Assembly (NCBI RefSeq): GCF_003479805.1
Contig: NZ_QUHV01000007.1
Location: 991-64,990 of the forward strand
Source of the DNA: Collinsella sp. AF08-23
Lineage (GTDB): Bacteria > Actinomycetota > Coriobacteriia > Coriobacteriales > Coriobacteriaceae
Direction of reading: 5' to 3'
DNA length: 64,000 nt
The notes under the pieces were generated by a model. The model was not told the DNA's origin. It made no database searches and was given only the letters and a program-made list of their open reading frames with translations. Of this stretch, positions 61,744-64,000 are shown piece by piece (position 1 is the first letter of the stretch; every line of letters begins with the position of its first letter). The translations under genes and the position numbers were made by a program.

Positions 61744-63939
61744 CTACTTCTTGCTCCCACGGCGCGTCGCCTTGGGAACGGTCTTCATGGTCGGCTGGGA
61801 GGCCGGTTTTGCCGTGGTGGCAGCTGCGGCGGGTTTGGTCGCAGCAGTGGTTGTTGCCGGCTTGGCGGTGGTTGCCTTAGTCACAGTGGCGGCTGCGGCG
61901 GACGTGGTAGTGGCAGGCTTGGCCGCAGGGGCTGCCGCAGCCGACTTGGCCGCCGTCTTGGTCGCAGTGACCTTTGGGGCCGCGGATGTGGTGGCGCTGG
62001 CCTTCGAGGTGGCAGGCTTTGCTGCTGCCGCCTTTGTCGAAGCGGTCTTGGGGGTTGCTGCCCTCGTCTTGGCAGTCTTGGCAGCTGTTGCTTTGGCGAC
62101 AGGTGCCTTCGTTTCGGCCGTCTTGGTGTTTGCCGTCGTCTTTGCAGCGGCGGTCGCCTTGGCAGTCGGGGTCTTGGTCGCCGGTGCCTTTGCGGGGGTG
62201 GTCGTCTTGGCGGCGGCGCTCGCTTTGGCAGCAGCGGCCTTGGTCGTCGTGGTCTTCTTGGTCGCTGTGGACTTGGTCGCGGCGGTCTTGGACGCGGCCG
62301 GCTTAGCGGCGGCCTTGCGTGTGGTGGCCTTCTTCGCCGGAGCGGGTTTCTCGGCAGACTCCTTCTTCACTTCCGTCTTGGGTTCAGCATCGGTCTCGAC
62401 GGCGGGGGAGAGCTCCTGCTTGGGCTTTTCGACAACTTCGGACTGTGGCTGCGGCATCGGGATCTCGGGATGCAGGTTGTGATAGAGGGTGATGTAGGCG
62501 TCGGCGGAGCGCTTCCAGCTAAAGTCCGCCTTCATGGCGTTTTCGACCAAGCCGTTGAAGGCATCACGGTTATCCCAGAACAGGTGGGCGGCACGGAAGA
62601 CGGCGTCAGCCATTTCGTCACCGTTGAAGTGGGTAAACGAGAAGCCGGTGCCCTCCCCGGTGTACTGGTTGTACGGGATGACCGTGTCTTTGAGGCCACC
62701 CGTCTCGCGTACGATGGGAAGCGTGCCGTAGCGCATGGCGATCATCTGCGATAAGCCACAGGGCTCGAACAGCGACGGCATGAGGAAGAGGTCGGCTCCG
62801 GCGTACATGCGCTGCGAGAGCGCGGGGTCGAATTGGATGCGCACCGCCATAGTGCCGGGGTACTTGCCCTCAAAATAGCGCAGGGCGTTCTCGTACTCGG
62901 TGTCGCCGGTGCCCAGAACCGCGACCTGGACGCCGCCAGAGAGGATACGATCGAGAGCGTAGGTTACGAGGTCCATGCCCTTCTGGCGCGTGAGACGCGT
63001 GACCATGACCATGAGCGGACGGTCGTCGCGTACCTCAAGGCCGAGCTCCTGCTGTAGGCGTGCCTTGCACTCCGCCTTGCCGGCACGGTCCTGAACGGAG
63101 TAGTTCGCGGCGATGCGCGGATCGGTCGTGGGATCGAAGGCGGTGGTGTCGATGCCGTTGACAATGCCCTGCAGGATGGGGGCGCGGCGGCGCAGGATGC
63201 CGTCGAGGTGCTCGCCGAAATCAGGAGTCTTGATCTCCTCGGCGTAGGTGGGGGAGACCGTGGTGATGGCGTCGGTGTAGTTGAGCGCACCCTGCATGTA
63301 GTTGACTGCGTCCGGCCCGCAGGTGAGCTGGAAGGCGGCGGCGGGGATGTGTGCGAGGCCGAGGATGTCGTTCAGGACCTTGGCGCTGTACTGGCCCTGG
63401 AAAGCGATGTTGTGGATGGAGAAGACGGTCTTTACGTTCTGGTACAGGGGCAGCGCCTGGTAGAACTCGCGCAGGAACACGGGAGCCATGGCGGTATGCC
63501 AGTCATTGCAGTGCAGCACGTCGCAGGTGAAGTTGTCGAGTGTGTGCGGAAGGTATTGCAGCGCCTCGACGATCGCCTTGGAGAAGTAGGCAAAGCGCTC
63601 TCCGTCGTCAAAGAAGCCGTAGGGGTAGCCGCGGCTGAAATAGCGCTCGTTGTCGACGAACAAGTAGTCGACGCCCTCGTGATTGAGGCGTTCGAGGCCA
63701 CAGTACTCGTTGCGCCATCCCAAGGGCACGTAGAAATCGCACAGGTGCTCCATGCGGTCCTTGTATTCCTGGGCGATCGTGTCGTACCTGGGGACGAAGA
63801 CGACGACGTCGGCGCCGGCGGCTTTGAGGGCATGGGGCAGGGAGCCCGCGACATCGCCCAGGCCGCCCGTCTTCACGAAGGGCGCCGCCTCGGCGCTGGC
63901 GAAGGCGATGTGCAGCTTGGATGGGGTGGTATCGGACAT
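61744..63939 (-). CDS. glgA: Glycogen synthase with long Ala/Lys/Thr-rich C-terminal tail
   Basis: The protein has 731 residues from ATG 63937-63939 behind AAGGAGA. Residues 1-490 are a complete GT5 glycogen synthase, which extends glucan chains from ADP-glucose. HIAFASAEAAPFVKTGGLGD carries the KTGGL donor site, NDWHTAMAP follows, and SLFEPCGLSQMIAMRYGT is the C-terminal active-site loop. From about 495 comes an acidic linker. About 220 residues built almost only of Ala, Lys, Thr, Pro and Ser then follow (AKKATTRKAAAKPAASKTAA and similar units), ending RRGSKK. Typical GlgA proteins stop near residue 480. The tail resembles histone-H1-like and HU-tail sequences. Confidence 0.95.
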   Translation of the reverse strand: MSDTTPSKLHIAFASAEAAPFVKTGGLGDVAGSLPHALKAAGADVVVFVPRYDTIAQEYKDRMEHLCDFYVPLGWRNEYCGLERLNHEGVDYLFVDNERYFSRGYPYGFFDDGERFAYFSKAIVEALQYLPHTLDNFTCDVLHCNDWHTAMAPVFLREFYQALPLYQNVKTVFSIHNIAFQGQYSAKVLNDILGLAHIPAAAFQLTCGPDAVNYMQGALNYTDAITTVSPTYAEEIKTPDFGEHLDGILRRRAPILQGIVNGIDTTAFDPTTDPRIAANYSVQDRAGKAECKARLQQELGLEVRDDRPLMVMVTRLTRQKGMDLVTYALDRILSGGVQVAVLGTGDTEYENALRYFEGKYPGTMAVRIQFDPALSQRMYAGADLFLMPSLFEPCGLSQMIAMRYGTLPIVRETGGLKDTVIPYNQYTGEGTGFSFTHFNGDEMADAVFRAAHLFWDNRDAFNGLVENAMKADFSWKRSADAYITLYHNLHPEIPMPQPQSEVVEKPKQELSPAVETDAEPKTEVKKESAEKPAPAKKATTRKAAAKPAASKTAATKSTATKKTTTTKAAAAKASAAAKTTTPAKAPATKTPTAKATAAAKTTANTKTAETKAPVAKATAAKTAKTRAATPKTASTKAAAAKPATSKASATTSAAPKVTATKTAAKSAAAAPAAKPATTTSAAAATVTKATTAKPATTTAATKPAAAATTAKPASQPTMKTVPKATRRGSKK

Positions 63940-64000
63940 GGGGTAACCAATCTCCTTGATGTGTGCTAGCGCGGGGTCAAAGGCGCCCGTGCGGATACGC

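Noticed and set aside
61711..62754. A Gly/Cys/Leu-rich plus-strand frame resembling a structural protein
   Set aside because: It is the complement of the Ala/Lys/Thr repeat tail of glgA; the repeats generate long open shadows.

Overview
The window is high-GC DNA with GTG and TTG starts, strong AGGAGG-type ribosome sites and compact operons. It has HPr carrying both His15 and Ser46, a wall-glycan locus of Gram-positive type, a one-gene L-serine dehydratase and a GH13-GH77 fusion. This fits a gut Coriobacteriia actinobacterium, most likely Collinsella or a close relative. The assignment rests on gene content and style, not on a marker-gene comparison.

Region 1 (1-460) is insertion-sequence debris: an IS3-type orfA runs off the left edge, beside a truncated second transposase. 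This debris cuts the 3' end of region 2.

Region 2 (about 0.45-24 kb) is a surface-glycan island. It starts with a broken helix-turn-helix/LicC/LicA gene facing a flippase and licD, the gene set used for phosphocholine or similar phospho-decoration. It continues with GT2 plus DUF2304, a GT4-type glycosyltransferase, a DUF6541 membrane protein, an acyltransferase and several GT2 enzymes. One 1006-residue protein joins GT2, DUF4422 and GT8 modules. The island also holds a decayed pyruvyl-transferase-like gene, a GtrB/CsbB-like GT2 overlapping yfhO, and a DUF4012 protein. Codon use here is looser than in the housekeeping genes.

Region 3 (24.1-29.4 kb) has tRNA-Arg with a duplicated 3' end, ptsH-ptsI, a 1-phosphofructokinase-type gene and cca. 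A GATAAATCG motif lies upstream of both ptsH and the kinase. Region 4 (29.5-34.9 kb) is a four-gene ABC importer operon: a Tat-type lipoprotein, two permeases, and a fused double ATPase with a His-rich N-terminus. A near-perfect operator-like dyad precedes it. tRNA-Gln and two identical tRNA-Glu genes follow.

Region 5 (35.7-45.2 kb, minus strand) is a two-component system followed by an ATPase/large FtsX-type permease pair and a MacAB-like exporter (adaptor, ATPase, permease). It is probably an envelope-stress or antimicrobial-peptide response module. Region 6 (45.4-58 kb) holds an L,D-transpeptidase, L-serine dehydratase, gltX, metK, priA, def, fmt, rsmB and an FmdB-type zinc ribbon. Its gaps carry several unusual hairpins, including two with near-identical loops on unrelated stems. 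Region 7 (58.2-63.9 kb, minus strand) is an alpha-glucan locus: a GH13-GH77 fusion enzyme, and a glycogen synthase with a long Ala/Lys/Thr-rich histone-H1-like tail.
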